Shown here: positions 1 to 11,265 of the stretch, in pieces
Numbering within the stretch: the stretch's first letter is position 1
How the letters are laid out: every line of letters starts with the position of its first letter
Notes under the pieces: model-generated
What the model saw: the letters and a program-made list of their open reading frames with translations, nothing else
What the model was told of the DNA's origin: nothing
The model's database searches: none
Source: Megascapheus bottae
Taxonomy: Eukaryota > Chordata > Mammalia > Rodentia > Geomyidae
Direction of reading: 5' to 3'
NCBI GenBank assembly: GCA_024803745.1
Contig: JANJXV010000013.1
Location: forward strand, 35,858,501-35,922,500
Length of the DNA: 64,000 bases
Made by a program: the position numbers and the translations under genes

Positions 1-177
1 TGAGATCTAAGGATTGCGGCTCAAGGCCAGTCTAGGCAGAAAAGTCTGAGAATATCTATCTCCAGTTAATCAGCAAGATATCAAACCTAAAGTGTGGCCC
101 AAGTGGTAGAACACCAGCTATGAGTGAAAAAGCTGAATGAGAGTACGAGGCCTAAGTCTGAGCCCTGCTGTGCATAC

Positions 178-178
<1 letters not shown>
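1..178 (+). repeat. 7SL-ID composite SINE, cut by window start
   Basis: It begins inside the B1-like half (gagatctaaggattgcggct) and continues into an ID half (agtggtagaacaccagct). The 3' tail has turned into the AC microsatellite that follows. Confidence 0.8.

Positions 179-237
<59 letters not shown>
179..237 (+). repeat. (AC)n microsatellite
   Basis: About 29 perfect AC units at the tail of the preceding SINE. Confidence 0.98.
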
Positions 238-238
<1 letters not shown>

Positions 239-244
239 TTAGGG

Positions 245-490
245 TTCTTATAAATGTTCTATTTGATACTAATAGTTAACAGTTATTGTTTACCATATCA
301 GATAATGTTTTAGGAGTTGTAGTTTGTTAACTTTTTCCATTCATATAACAACCATTTGAGGTAGATTTTAATAATCAAATTCCTCAGCCCTTAAGGCAAA
401 TAATTAACTTGTCTAAAGTTACTAACCAAGAAGTAGGAGATCTGAGGTTTGAACTTGTGAAGGTGATTCCTAACTGCTAAAACAATTAAT
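245..490 (-). repeat. MIR SINE, old
   Basis: Minus-strand MIR order is visible: a degraded size-class segment, 'attcatataacaaccatttgaggtagat', then a 'ctaaccaagaagtaggagatctgaggtttgaac' type end. Confidence 0.6.
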
Positions 491-563
491 TGCTTTTACT
501 TCCATGATGGATTCATATGAGGTGTCCATCTTATCTGCTTTTAAGTGATGTGTTAATTTTTCC

Positions 564-752
564 TTTTTGCTAGTCCTGGGCTTGAGCTCAGGGCCTGAGC
601 ATTGTCCTTGGGCTTTCTCAAAGGTAGAGCTCTACGACGTAAGCCACAGCACCACTTCTGGCTTTTTCTATGTATGTGGTACAGAGAATTGAACCCAGGT
701 CTTTGTGAATTCTAGGCAAGCACTCTACCACTAGGCCAAAATCCCCATCTGT
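564..752 (-). repeat. ID dimer SINE
   Basis: It runs from 'tttgctagtcctgggcttgagctc' to 'ctctaccactaggccaaaatcccca', a near full-length copy in reverse orientation. Confidence 0.9.
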
Positions 753-779
753 TAGTCTTTTTTTTTTAATTTACTTTTA

Positions 780-968
780 TTTAGCTGAGAATATAACCTA
801 GTGTTAAAGTGCTTCGATAGCATTCAGGAAGCCCTGGGTTTGATTCCTTGGTACCACATATTCAGAAAAGGCTGGGCATGGTGCTGTGACTCAAGGGTAG
901 AGTCCTAGCCTTGAAAAAGCTCAACAGTGCCTAGGCCTTGAGTTCAAGCCCCAGGACTATGAAAAATA
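780..968 (+). repeat. ID dimer SINE
   Basis: Both tRNA-like units can be read (ataacctagtgttaaagtgctt, then gtgactcaagggtagagtcc). The end is 'ccccaggactatgaaaaa'. It faces the copy just upstream. Confidence 0.88.
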
Positions 969-999
969 ATTTTACTAGCAAGGTGATGTGGTGAGGGGT

Positions 1000-1245
1000 T
1001 GTTGTTGCCTAAGATAGTGAGTACCTTTCTTATAGAACATTGTTACCCCCTCCTATACTTTTCTCCCACTTTCCCTCCCCCCATAAGTTGTAAAGTTAAT
1101 TTCCAACATATGGTCTTGTGAATATCGCTGTTGTATTATTTTACTCTTTGTCATTTGTCTCACCATTTTGTTATTCCCCTTCTCTTCCTTAGTTCAAATA
1201 AATGTATATACATATACAATACACCAGGTTGTGTTCCTCTTTCTT
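1000..1245 (-). repeat. L1 3' untranslated fragment, older subfamily
   Basis: The C-rich 'ttttctcccactttccctccccccataagttgtaaagtt' type segment recurs at 23830 and 50990, marking a shared L1 3' end in reverse orientation. Confidence 0.55.
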
Positions 1246-1261
1246 TCTTGCTTGCTTGCTT

Positions 1262-1482
1262 TTTTGTCGGTTGTGGGCTTAAACTCTGGGCCTGGGCACT
1301 GTCCCTGAGCACTTTAGCTCAAGGCTAGCGCTCTACCACTTGTGCCTGGTTTTCTGGCAGTTTATTGGAGATAAGAGTCTCATGGTCTTTTGTTCCCAGG
1401 CTGGCTTTGAACCAAGATCCTCAGATCTTAGCTTCCCGAGTAACTAGGATGATAGGTGTGAGCCCACCAGTCCCTGGCTTAT
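1262..1482 (-). repeat. 7SL-ID composite SINE
   Basis: It reads from 'tttttgtcggttgtgggcttaaactc' through 'gatgataggtgtgagccca'. A gctt-rich run precedes it. Confidence 0.9.
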
Positions 1483-1574
1483 CTTTCTTTTTCTGTTTAG
1501 ATGCTACTGGAGTTTGTGCTTGCTAGTCAACTATGTTTACCACTAAGCCATGCATACCAGCCTCATTTTGGCTG

Positions 1575-2300
1575 GTTATTTTTTTATTAAAGAATTTATT
1601 AACATTGATTTTTACATCATATAATATGATGTAAAATATGACATCATATGATGTCAAATGACATGTTTAACAAACAAGTGTTCAAGAAGGGAATCTCTAT
1701 ATACAATCACTGGCACTTAGTTTTTAGAACATAATCAAAATTACGTTAAGGGTTTGTATATCATAGATACATATTAATTTATGAAATAAAACGTATCTAT
1801 AGTCATAGGTTTTTATGTCTATATAGTTATGTTTATATTTCCAATACCATGTCCATAGCATTGGGTATGCAAATATTGAGTCTTCACTCTTGTTCTGTTT
1901 GGATCTAATAGCCACACATTAAGTATACCATGCGCCTTTTGTTCCTTTGGTCTTGACTTGTCTCACTCAACATGATTCGCTCTAGATTCATCCATTTCCC
2001 TGTGAATGCCATTATTTTATCTTGTCTGTTGGCTATGTTGAATTCCATTCATCTGCAGTAGGGCATCTGGATTGTTTCCATCGCCTGGCTATTGTGAATA
2101 GTACAGAGATGAACCTAGCTGAGCCGGTGTCCTTATCATATCTTGGGTCATAATGTTTAGGATAGATGCCCAGAATTGGTATGGCAGGATCGTAGGGAAG
2201 GTCAATTTTCAGTTCTTTAAGAAACCTCCACACTGCTTTCCAGAGTGGCTGAACTAGTTTACATTCCCACCAGCAGTGCAATAGGGTACCTTTTTCTCCA
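1575..2300 (-). repeat. L1 fragment, ORF2 C-terminus and 3' UTR
   Basis: The reverse strand at 2281-2033 encodes the L1 ORF2 C-terminal pattern (HCWWECKLVQPLWK, then [14 protein letters not shown]). An AT-rich 3' UTR-like stretch follows to about 1575. It is diverged from the younger L1 copies nearby. Confidence 0.85.
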
Positions 2301-2304
2301 CCAC

Positions 2305-2512
2305 CCCGCCTAGCTGGTTATTTTTGAGCTAGGTTTCACATCCTGTCTGAGTGTGCATAGCTAGGGTGAAAGATACATGCCACCATGTCTAGCTCTCTGT
2401 TGAGGAGTCTCTAGAGCGTTCTGCCCAGGCTGGCTTTGAACTGCATCCCTTCTGATCAGCCTCACAAGTAGCTAGGGTCACAGGTGTGAGCCCTCACACT
2501 GGCCTTATCTTA
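2305..2512 (-). repeat. Diverged B1/7SL-like SINE
   Basis: 'gcccaggctggctttgaactgcatcc' and 'agtagctagggtcacaggtgtgagcc' show the 7SL-like half on the reverse strand. Confidence 0.65.
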
Positions 2513-2800
2513 TTTTCTAAATCTTCTCAGAGAGTAAATAATCTAGGTGAGGTCACTCAGTTTGCATGCAACAGAGCTTAGATTTGAGCTTGGTCCTGAT
2601 TCCTGAATCCGGTATTCTTTCACGTACTTCTAAATATGTATCCTGCAGATCACAGTTCACAATGCATTTCCACATTTATGATGTTAAATCCTCACAACTC
2701 AGGGAGATAAACTGGACATAATTTGAATGTTCTGTTGGTCATCGGTAATTCCATGGTTCTAGCCACTGTAATAGATATACCCTAAAATTTTGGCCTAAAT

Positions 2801-2813
2801 ATGTCAGTTTGGG
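2801..2813 (+). repeat. Left target-site duplication of L1
   Basis: atgtcagtttggg, repeated exactly at 5400-5412. Confidence 0.85.
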
Positions 2814-5399
2814 TTCAACATATGCAAATCAATTAATATAATTCAACACATCAACAGGAACAGGGACAAAAATCACATGATTGTCTCAATAGATGCAGAA
2901 AAGGCATTTGACAAGATCCAACACCCCTTTATGTTAAAAGCTCTGGAGAAACTAGGAATCCATGGAACATTCCTCAATATAATAAAGGCTGTGTATGACA
3001 AACCCACAGCTAGTATTATACTTAATGGTGAAAAGCTAAAGCCATTCCCTCTAAAATCAGGAATGAGACAAGGATGCCCACTTTCTCCACTCCTCTTTAA
3101 CAAAGTATTAGAATTCCTAGCCAGTGCAATAAGGCAAGAAGCAAGCATAAAGGGGATCCAAATAGGGAAAGAGGAAGTAAAACTTTCCCTCTTTGCAGAT
3201 GACATGATTCTGTATTTAAAGAATCCTCTAGACTCTACTCCCAAGCTCCTTGAGCTGATTCAAAACTTTGGAAGGGTAGCAGGGTATAAAATTAACCCTC
3301 AAAAATCAACTGCCTTCCTCTACGCCAACAGTGAGAGGAATGGGGCAATAATCAGGAAAGCAACTCCTTTTGCAATAGCCTCAAAAAAAATAAAGTACCT
3401 AGGAATTACCTTAACTAGGAATGTAAAGGAACTTTTTGATGAAAACTTTAAAACCCTGAAAAAGGAAATTAAAGCAGAACTGAGGAAATGGAAAAACCTC
3501 CCCTGCTCCTGGATTGGAAGAATCAATATCGTGAAAATGACAATCTTGCCAAGGGCTATCTACAAATTCAATGGAATACCCATCAATATCCCAATGTCAT
3601 TCTTTAAAGAAATAGAAAAGGCAATCCAAAATTTCATATGGAATAATAAAAGACCCCGTATAGCAAAAACACTTCTTGGCAGAAAGAACAGCGCAGGAGG
3701 AATTTCAATACCAAACTTTAGACTCTATTACAGAGCTATAATAATCAAAACAGCTTGGTACTGGCACAAAAACAGGCCTGAAGACCAATGGAATCAAACT
3801 GAGCACCCAGATATTAAACCACAGACCTATGGCCACCTAGTCTTTGAGAAGGGAGCCAAAAAAGTAGAATGGAAGAAAGACAGCCTCTTCAACAAGTGGT
3901 GCTGGCAGAACTGGTTAAGCACCTGCAGAAAACTAAAGTTGGATCCTTCTTTGTCTCTCTGCACTAGAATTAACTCCAAATGGATCAAAGACCTGGAGGT
4001 AAAACTGAAAACTTTACAAGAAGGAATAGAAGATACACTAGACTTCCTTGGCACAGGTTGAAACTTTCTTAATAAGGACCAAGAATCACAACAAATCAGA
4101 GAAAGGCTGGATAAGTGGGACTGCATTAAATTGCAGAGCTTTTGTATGGCAAAGGACATAGCTAGTAAATTGATTAGGAAGCCTACAGAGTGGGAGAAGA
4201 TCTTCACCAACCAAACAAAGGACAAAGGCCTCATCTAAAATACATCAACAGCTCAAAAAATTGAATCAACCCAAAACTAATCTCCAAAGTAACAAACATC
4301 CCATTAAAAGATGGGCCAAAGACTTAAAGAGAGTCTTCTCTGAAGAAGAAACAAAAATAGCCTATAGACACATGAAGAAATGCTCAACATCTCTGGTCAT
4401 AAAAGAAATGCAAATCAAAACAACTCCAAGATTGCACCTCACTCCAGTTAGAATGGCCAGGATCAAGAAAACTAATAACAACAGATGCTAGAGGGGATGT
4501 GGCCAGGAGGGATCACTTATTATACTGTGGTGGGAGTGCAAAGTCGTTCAACCACTATGGAAAGCAGTATGGCAGTTCCTCAAAAGACTAAACATAGAGC
4601 TCCCCTATGACCCAGTAATTCCACTACTTGGCATTTACCCAATCATCCAGAAACAAAGACATACTAAATCCACCAGCACAACAATGTTCATTGCAGCACT
4701 ATTTACCATAGCAAAGATATGGAACCAACCTAGATGTCCCTCAGTTGATGAATGAATCAACAAGATGTGGTATTTGTACACAATGGAATTCTATGCTGCT
4801 GTCAGAAAGAAAGACATCGCCCCATTTGTTAGGAAATGGAAAGACTTAGAAAAAATCATATTAAGTGAAGTAAGCCAGACTCAAAGGAACTTAGGCTCAA
4901 TGATTTCCCTCATTTGTCATAATCAGTAGAAACATTGGGCTCTCCTAGCAGAGATCTGCAGTAGAGCAAAACCTAGATACATAAGGCCATATAGTATGAC
5001 GCTAAATGAAAGGATCTCTAGGATATAGAAACATAAGCCATATAATGAATGATTGTTGTTCTTAAGGTACTATGTTATCTCTCATCTCTTTTGCTGTCCC
5101 TTGGTTATCTCAAATTGTTACAGTATCTCATTTTGTTACCTGATATATCGGATAAATTTGTATTTGGTTATTTGGATAGGAAAGGGGGGAAAACAAGATG
5201 AGGAGTGGGGGTGGGGGGGAGGGAAATGGGGACCAAGACATGTGAAAGGGTATCAGTGTATGTGAATTAATGCACCTTCTGTCTGGCAAATATCATGTAA
5301 CCCTTCTATTAATTACAATAAAAATATATGAAAAAAAGAATCCGCAGGAAGACTGCACACCAAAAGATAAAGCTTAGCTTTTTTGAAAGAGGAAAAAAA
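2814..5399 (+). mobile_element. 5'-truncated L1 retrotransposon with probable 3' transduction
   Basis: The insertion begins inside ORF2 and is bounded by a 13-bp duplication (2801-2813, 5400-5412). The open part at 2877-4061 carries reverse-transcriptase motifs: [24 protein letters not shown] and the catalytic FADDMILYL. It stops at TGA 4059-4061; ORF2 remnants continue in the same region (for example 4261-4491) with several stops, so it is dead. The 3' UTR holds a G-rich tract near 5183-5233 and ends with 'aataaaaatatatg' and a short A run near 5338. About 60 bp of unrelated sequence and a second A run precede the right duplication. ORF1 and the endonuclease domain are absent. Confidence 0.95.
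2877..4061 (+). pseudogene. L1 ORF2 reverse-transcriptase fragment
   Basis: This is the 394-codon open remnant of ORF2. It contains the finger/palm motifs of non-LTR reverse transcriptase, including the FADD active-site motif, and part of the C-terminal region. It lacks the N-terminal endonuclease and is stopped before the Cys-rich end, so it cannot retrotranspose on its own. Confidence 0.92.
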
Positions 5400-5412
5400 A
5401 TGTCAGTTTGGG
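5400..5412 (+). repeat. Right target-site duplication of L1
   Basis: Exact copy of 2801-2813. Confidence 0.85.
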
Positions 5413-5770
5413 CTTCCAAAACAAGCTATCATAGACCAGGTGTCTTAAACAGGAATGATTATTTCTCGAAGTTCTGGAAGGCCAAAAGTCCTATATTAAG
5501 ATGTCGGCATGGTTTGTTTCTGATTGGTGCTTTCTTCCTGACTTATAGATAGCATGTATTAATAGTTTTTCCTCAATGCATGCATGGAAGGGGTGGAGGG
5601 AGAAAGTACATCTCTATCTTTCCTTCTAAGGCCACTAAGCACATCATAGGGGCTCCACACTACTGACCTAATCTAATCGTAATTACTTCCTAAAAGTTCC
5701 CTCTCCTAATGCCATCATGCTGGGAGGTGAGGTACAGTATATGAGTATAGTCCATAGCTAAACAAGAAAA

Positions 5771-5900
5771 CCTTTTTCCTTTGCTTTCCTTTCCCTTCCT
5801 CCCTTCCTTCTTCCTTTTCTCCCTCCCTCCTTTCCCTCCCTCCTCCCTCCCCCATCTCTCTCTCCCTCCCTCCCTCCCTCCCTCCGTCCCTCCTTCCTTC

Positions 5901-5938
<38 letters not shown>

Positions 5939-5959
5939 GTCTGTCTGTCTGTCTGTCTG

Positions 5960-5995
<36 letters not shown>

Positions 5996-5998
5996 TCA
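5771..5998 (+). repeat. Pyrimidine-rich patchwork microsatellite
   Basis: Blocks of CCTT/CCCT, then (CTTT)n about 5900-5937, (CTGT)n about 5938-5962 and (CTTT)n to 5997. The long ORFs on both strands are artefacts of the repeat. Confidence 0.97.
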
Positions 5999-6007
5999 TT
6001 TTCTTTT

Positions 6008-6950
6008 TGTGTATGGTGTGTGCTGGTACTGGGGCTTGAACTCAGGGCTTGGGCTCTGTCCCTTAAGATTGGTGCTCTTCAACAATGTTCATTGCAGCAC
6101 TATTCACCATAGCAAAGATATGGAACCAACCTAGATGTCCCTCAGTTGATGAGTGGATCAACAAGATGTGGTATTTGTACACAATGGAATTCTATGCTGC
6201 TGTCAGAAAGAATGACATCGCCCCATTTGTTAGGAAATGGAAAGACTTAGAAAAAATCATATTAAGTGAAGTAAGCCAGACTCAAAGGAACTTAGGCTCA
6301 ATGGTTTCCCTCATTCGTCATAATCAGTAGAAACCTTGGGCTCTCCTAGCAGAGATTTGCAATAGAGCAAAATCTTGATACATAAGGCCATATAATGTGA
6401 AGCTAATTGAAAGGACCTCCAGGATACTGAAACAAAAGCCATATAATGAATGATTGTTGTCCTTAATGTACTATGTTGTCTCTCATCTCCTTTGCTGTCC
6501 CTTGGTTATCTCATATTGGTATAGTATCTCACTTTGTTATCTGATATATTGAATTTATTTGTATTTGGATATTTGAAATTTGATAGGGAAGGGGGGAAAA
6601 CCAAGACGGGTGGGGGGTGTAGGGGGGGAGGGAAACGGGTACCAAGACATGTGAAAGGGTATCAATGTATGTGAATTAATGCACCTTCTATCTGGCAAAT
6701 ATCATGTAACCCTTTACTAATTACAATAAAAAAACAATAAAAAAAAGAAAAAGAAAACAGACCAAAAACAGAAAAAAAACAGATTGGTGCTCTTATGACT
6801 TGAGCCACAGTATCACTTTCAACTTTTTGCTGATTCATTGGGTATAAATATTTCTTGGATTCATCTGTGTAGGCTATCTTTGGACCAAGATCCTCCGGTC
6901 TCAGCCTCTTGAAAGCTAGGATTGTAGTCATGAACCACCAGCACCCAGCT
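6008..6950 (-). repeat. 7SL-ID composite SINE split by an L1 insertion
   Basis: The halves at 6008-6079 and 6781-6950 join at the duplicated agattggtgctctt to make a normal reverse-strand SINE running into 'atgacttgagccacagtatcac'. Confidence 0.9.
6080..6780 (+). mobile_element. Young, short L1 insertion inside a SINE
   Basis: 701 bp flanked by the 14-bp duplication at 6066-6079 and 6781-6794. It carries the last about 80 codons of ORF2 (ending 6330), a 3' UTR with a G-rich tract at 6585-6639, AATAAA-like signals and an A-rich tail from about 6728. Confidence 0.95.
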
Positions 6951-7039
6951 AGGAAGAACTAACTTTCACTCACTCACAGCCCAGTCAATAAGTAAGATGA
7001 CTCCAGTGGTGATGACATAACTTTGTTACTGATTATCAT

Positions 7040-7815
7040 TCAGGCCTCCAGGCCGATGGAAATGCTGCCGTCTCCATCCTGTGATTTCCAAAGCCACCCT
7101 GGACATTGCCATCTGGTATGAGTGGAAGAAAACCATCGGGCTTCATGCTGAAGATCATGATGGGCCAGGACTAGAAGTGGCACCTGTGTCTTCCCACTAC
7201 ATTCCATTGACCAGGAAATTCCATGGCCACTCCAAAGATGTAGGCTCACTATGTGCTCGCAGTTAGAGAGATGGATTTGATGAAATACTTGGCCAGATTC
7301 AGCTGCAACCACTATAAATAACGAAAGCCTCAAACATTATTGATCGCTGTTCAGGAATTCAGTCTTGAGAACAAGAAGCTATTGACTCAGTAAATCTCAT
7401 AACATCTTAGACATAAGTATTACTTCCTACAGAAGCAGAGATTGTGAGACAATGAGAAAACTTAAGTGACTTACCTTACTAAAAGTGACTTACCAAAATG
7501 GAAACCCCATACATTTCAGGCAATGTTCCTAACTGCTAAATAAATGTTGTCCTTTTAGGGAGAATAAATCAGGAGAACACTGTTGTAATTCTACTTTGGC
7601 CGTCAACATACAACACAGCACTTTGGTGATTAGGCAGTTAAGAATGTTGGAGATAAGTCAAATGAATGGCAATACTTGCTTTAAAAAATGTTATCTTTGA
7701 TGATTTTTTCATCCAAGGTTCAGGCCATAAGGGTTCTGTGAGTTGCTAAAACTATGTAGTTTACATCTGAGTCGGATTTTTTGCTTTTCAAAGCCTTATA
7801 TCTGTACACATTCAC
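7040..7815. other. No gene; possible ancient repeat
   Basis: The 7040-7270 part (detail such as 'cactacattccattgaccagg') resembles an old mammalian interspersed repeat, class unknown. The rest shows nothing I recognise. Confidence 0.3.
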
Positions 7816-7829
7816 AAAGATACAAAATG

Positions 7830-8027
7830 TCAGGCTGGGAGTTTAGCCTAGTGGTAGAATGTTGCCTAGCATGCACAAAGACCTGGGTTCAATTCCTCAG
7901 TACCACATCCGTAGAAAAAAAAGCCAGAAATGGTGCTGTGGTTCAAGTGGTAGAACTGTAGCCTTGAGAAAACCCAAGGACAGTGCTCAGGCCCTGAGCC
8001 CAAGCCCAGGACTGGCAAAAAAAAAAA
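7830..8027 (+). repeat. ID dimer SINE with target-site duplication
   Basis: Flanked by aaagatacaaaatg (7816-7829) and aaagacacaaaatg (8028-8041), one mismatch. It ends in 'actggcaaaaaaaa'. Confidence 0.93.
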
Positions 8028-8041
8028 AAAGACACAAAATG

Positions 8042-9647
8042 CCTTCCTTTTCTCTGCCCTCTCCCCACCCCCACCATTATCCCTGGCACATTCTTGTGGC
8101 ACCTGCAATTACAAACGTTAGCAGGGGACCCAGGTGCCTTTTTATCTAGACATTAACACTGTGCCTTTTAAACTCTAATATGTTCGTGAATCACCTGCTT
8201 ATATTCCTATTAAAATGTACCTCAGTAGTTCTGGAATGGGGCCTGAGCTTCTGCATTTCTAACTAGCCTCTAAAACCTGACTACAGATAATGTCTGCCGA
8301 TCCATCCATCACATTGAGCACCAGCAATCTGGTACTTAGCAAATAAAGACAGCCTGTTCCCTCCTCAGTTATTTTGCAGTACCGTGTTCCTGTCATTTCA
8401 CTTTTTGTATTGCACTATAGCTAATGATACAAATGCTCATAGCTTCACCTTGATTCCAAGGTTTTGGAGAGCTGAGACCATTTATACTTGAACTCCCTTA
8501 AGTCTGGTTAAGTGCCTGATTCATAATAGATGCAGAATGCATAGGTTTGGAATAGATGATGAATGCCTGCAAGTGCAGGGATGATAAGAAACCTCTCGTC
8601 TTGAGGCTCTTGCTGTCAGGACACTGTATCTCAAGGGTGCTGAGAAGTAATAGTTCATTGGCCGTCAAAGTAGCCCACCACTTTTGATTCTTTTGGAGAG
8701 TTCTGCTCGGTTCATGTGGCATGCTGGTATGACACGGGCAAAGTATAAGGAGGTACATAGGAAACAGCAGGGCTAAAGTTAATTTCGAGGGTGTGGGAAG
8801 AGGGATCTTGTCTGTATTAGCCATGACCTTCCAAGCAGCGGCCAGTGCTCATTCCAATGCTTATTTGGTCATGTATCTGTATGTGCCAGGTTTTGAAACT
8901 ACAAGTACTTTTATTCTCTCAACAACTCACTATGTCCTCTTTTCCAACAACAATCCTATACTTTTTCTTCAAAGAGCTCTGGTTTTCTTTAAGAAATCTA
9001 AGTCTTTGGAGGGAATATCCTTCTAAAAATGGAATGGTGTCAGGCCACTTTGTAAAACTGCTTCTCCTTCGTAAGCAGTGGCAATGAGGGTTATCTGAGG
9101 ACAGTAGTCTTCCTGATTCTGGCCGATGACAAAGTCCTGTGAGGAATAGAGATGTGGCTTTCACATGCCAGAGTAAGAACTGGTTTCTGGTAGAAGTTCC
9201 AATGGCTTGGTGACCACACCTGTGTGTAGAAGGTCCAGTCTAGGGTAGAGGTCTGAATAGGTGAGATGGACCTGCGTTTTTGTGGGATGGGATCTGTGAT
9301 CTCTGCCCAGAGATAAGTGTAAGATTTTTAGCATGTGGTTTTAGTGAGGTTAGAGTGCCTTTAAGCCCCAGACCAAGGATCCTTGGAAAGGGGGCAGGAG
9401 GAAGAGGGCGTGGTAAGGATGGGGCAGAATTTAGAGAACATGTGTATGCACATGCATGCATGTGTGTCTCCTCCTTTCCTCCTCTCCTTCCCTTTACCAC
9501 CTCCTCCCTCCTTCCTCCCTTTTCCCTGCTCCCTCTCCCTTCCCTCTCTTCTATTCTCTTCCTTCCATCCAAAGGAAGATCATAAAGGTGGCACTCCACA
9601 CTATTCCTCCTTTTGTTATTTTGGCTTCTCAGAGGAAGTGTCTTTAA

Positions 9648-9650
<3 letters not shown>
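8042..9650. other. No gene recognised
   Basis: Mixed unique sequence with a C/T-rich stretch at about 9470-9565. ORFs up to 167 codons exist on both strands but overlap low-complexity sequence and show no family features. Confidence 0.4.

Positions 9651-9651
<1 letters not shown>

Positions 9652-9700
<49 letters not shown>
9652..9700 (+). repeat. (GT)n microsatellite
   Basis: About 24 GT units, placed where the A-rich tail of the next SINE would be on the reverse strand. Confidence 0.98.
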
Positions 9701-9702
<2 letters not shown>

Positions 9703-9912
9703 TTGGTTATGGGGCTCAGGGCCTGAGTATTGTCCCTGAGCATTTTTTTTAATTTTTGCTCGAAGCTAGTACTCTATTGTGAGGCCAGGTTTTCTGGTGG
9801 TTAATTGGAGGTAACAAGAATCTCATAGACTTTCCTTCCTCAGTTCTGCAAATCTCAGAGCTCAGCCTCTTGAGTAGCTATGATTCCAGGCATGAGCCAC
9901 CAGCACTTTATG
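9701..9912 (-). repeat. 7SL-ID composite SINE
   Basis: 'ggttatggggctcagggcc' to 'ccaggcatgagccaccagca', with an A/T-rich expansion in the ID part at about 9744-9760. Confidence 0.85.
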
Positions 9913-9949
9913 TTTTGTGTGCGTGTGTCTGTGCGCACACGCATACACA

Positions 9950-10175
9950 CACTGCTACTGGTACTTGAATTCAGGGAGGGCCCTTTTCCTTTGCTTTGTT
10001 TTGTTTCTGTTTACTTATTTGTTTGCTCAAGGCTGGTGCTCCATTATTTAAGCCACAACTAATTAATTGGAGATCAGAGTTTCTCATATTTGCCTGGTGT
10101 GGCTTTGAACTGTGATCCTCAGACCTTAGCCTCCTGAATAGCTAGGATTGTAATGAGGAGCCACTGATACCCAGC
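9950..10175 (-). repeat. 7SL-ID composite SINE
   Basis: Starts 'ctgctactggtacttgaattcaggg' and ends 'gaggagccactgatacccagctt'; tandem to the previous SINE. Confidence 0.85.
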
Positions 10176-11055
10176 TTGACTTTATTTTCAAATACTAAAA
10201 CAACCTCTGGCACATATCCCTGTTCATTGAGCCTCACAGGTCATTGTGTTAGTTCTGCTCCTGTAGTGAGATTGTTTTCCTTATTGTCCTGAACATGGAT
10301 ATAATGTACCTTATTGTAATCTCTCCCCCACGCTCTATGAATTATTTTATCTGCCTGCAGTACTATCACCAGATGAATACCAAATCATATTGGTGGATGG
10401 TTCCTAGTACCCACTGGAGGAATGTTTTTCTGGCTTGTTAACATTAGTATTTGCAGAATGAGGTGATGGAGAAGGTAGATCCTGTCCTTGTGTCAGAGAA
10501 ACACAGCATTTCCTTCAGTGTTGTCATGATTTCTAATATAAAGGGGGAGAGCAGGGTTTCTTCTGGAATGGCCTGCACCCCTACTTCATGCAAGTGAGGC
10601 CAGATCATCTTGGTGCCTCTTTTTGGGCTTAGCTCAGTGCAGAGGTGGTGAATTCTTTATTTGGGCTGCAGATGGAACAGTGGTGTGATCTTGACTGTGC
10701 ATATAAACACAAGGTTGGCCATCTCACATTTGTCACCTAAGTTCCCACTTGGTTGCAAAGGTCCTGGTAAAGCACAAATTTCCAGACTCATGAGGACCAG
10801 TTCTTATTGAGGAAAAGATCATGTGTTTGTGTGTTGGCTAGACGATTGCTGTTGGACCTAGCAATAGCGGTGCAGAATTGGCATTTTGGCTACCTAGAAT
10901 CTATTTCCCATCATAAGAGCATTCAGTTTCCTTTTGGGGAGTCCTAACTCACTCAGTGCAGCAGTCTGGTGACTGTCCTTTCCTACTAAGGAGGCAGTGA
11001 GAGAAGTATACCAAACCATACGATCCTCCCTTCCCTAAAATTTCAATCATTTAAA
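10176..11055. other. No gene recognised
   Basis: Sequence without clear repeats and with stops in all frames. Confidence 0.4.
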
Positions 11056-11059
11056 AATT

Positions 11060-11265
11060 ATTCTAGTGTTGGAGCTTGAACACAGGGGCCTCATACTCTC
11101 CCTTGACTTTGTCACTTAAGGCTGGTACTTTATCCTTTGTGCTGTTTCAATAGAGATAAAAGACTCGTGGATTTTATTGCTTGTGCTGGTTTCAAACCTT
11201 GATCCTCAAATCTCAGCTTCCCAGCTAGCTTGGATTATAAGTTTGAGCCACCAGCATCTTGGCCG
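11060..11265 (-). repeat. 7SL-ID composite SINE
   Basis: 'agtgttggagcttgaacacagggg' to 'gtttgagccaccagcatct'. Confidence 0.85.

Noticed and set aside
5715..6134. Lys/Glu/Arg-rich and Ser/Phe/Leu-rich ORFs
   Set aside because: Translation of the pyrimidine microsatellite and neighbouring repeats.
7040..7333. Possible processed pseudogene
   Set aside because: No coherent protein in either strand and no poly(A) or duplication; an old interspersed repeat is more likely.
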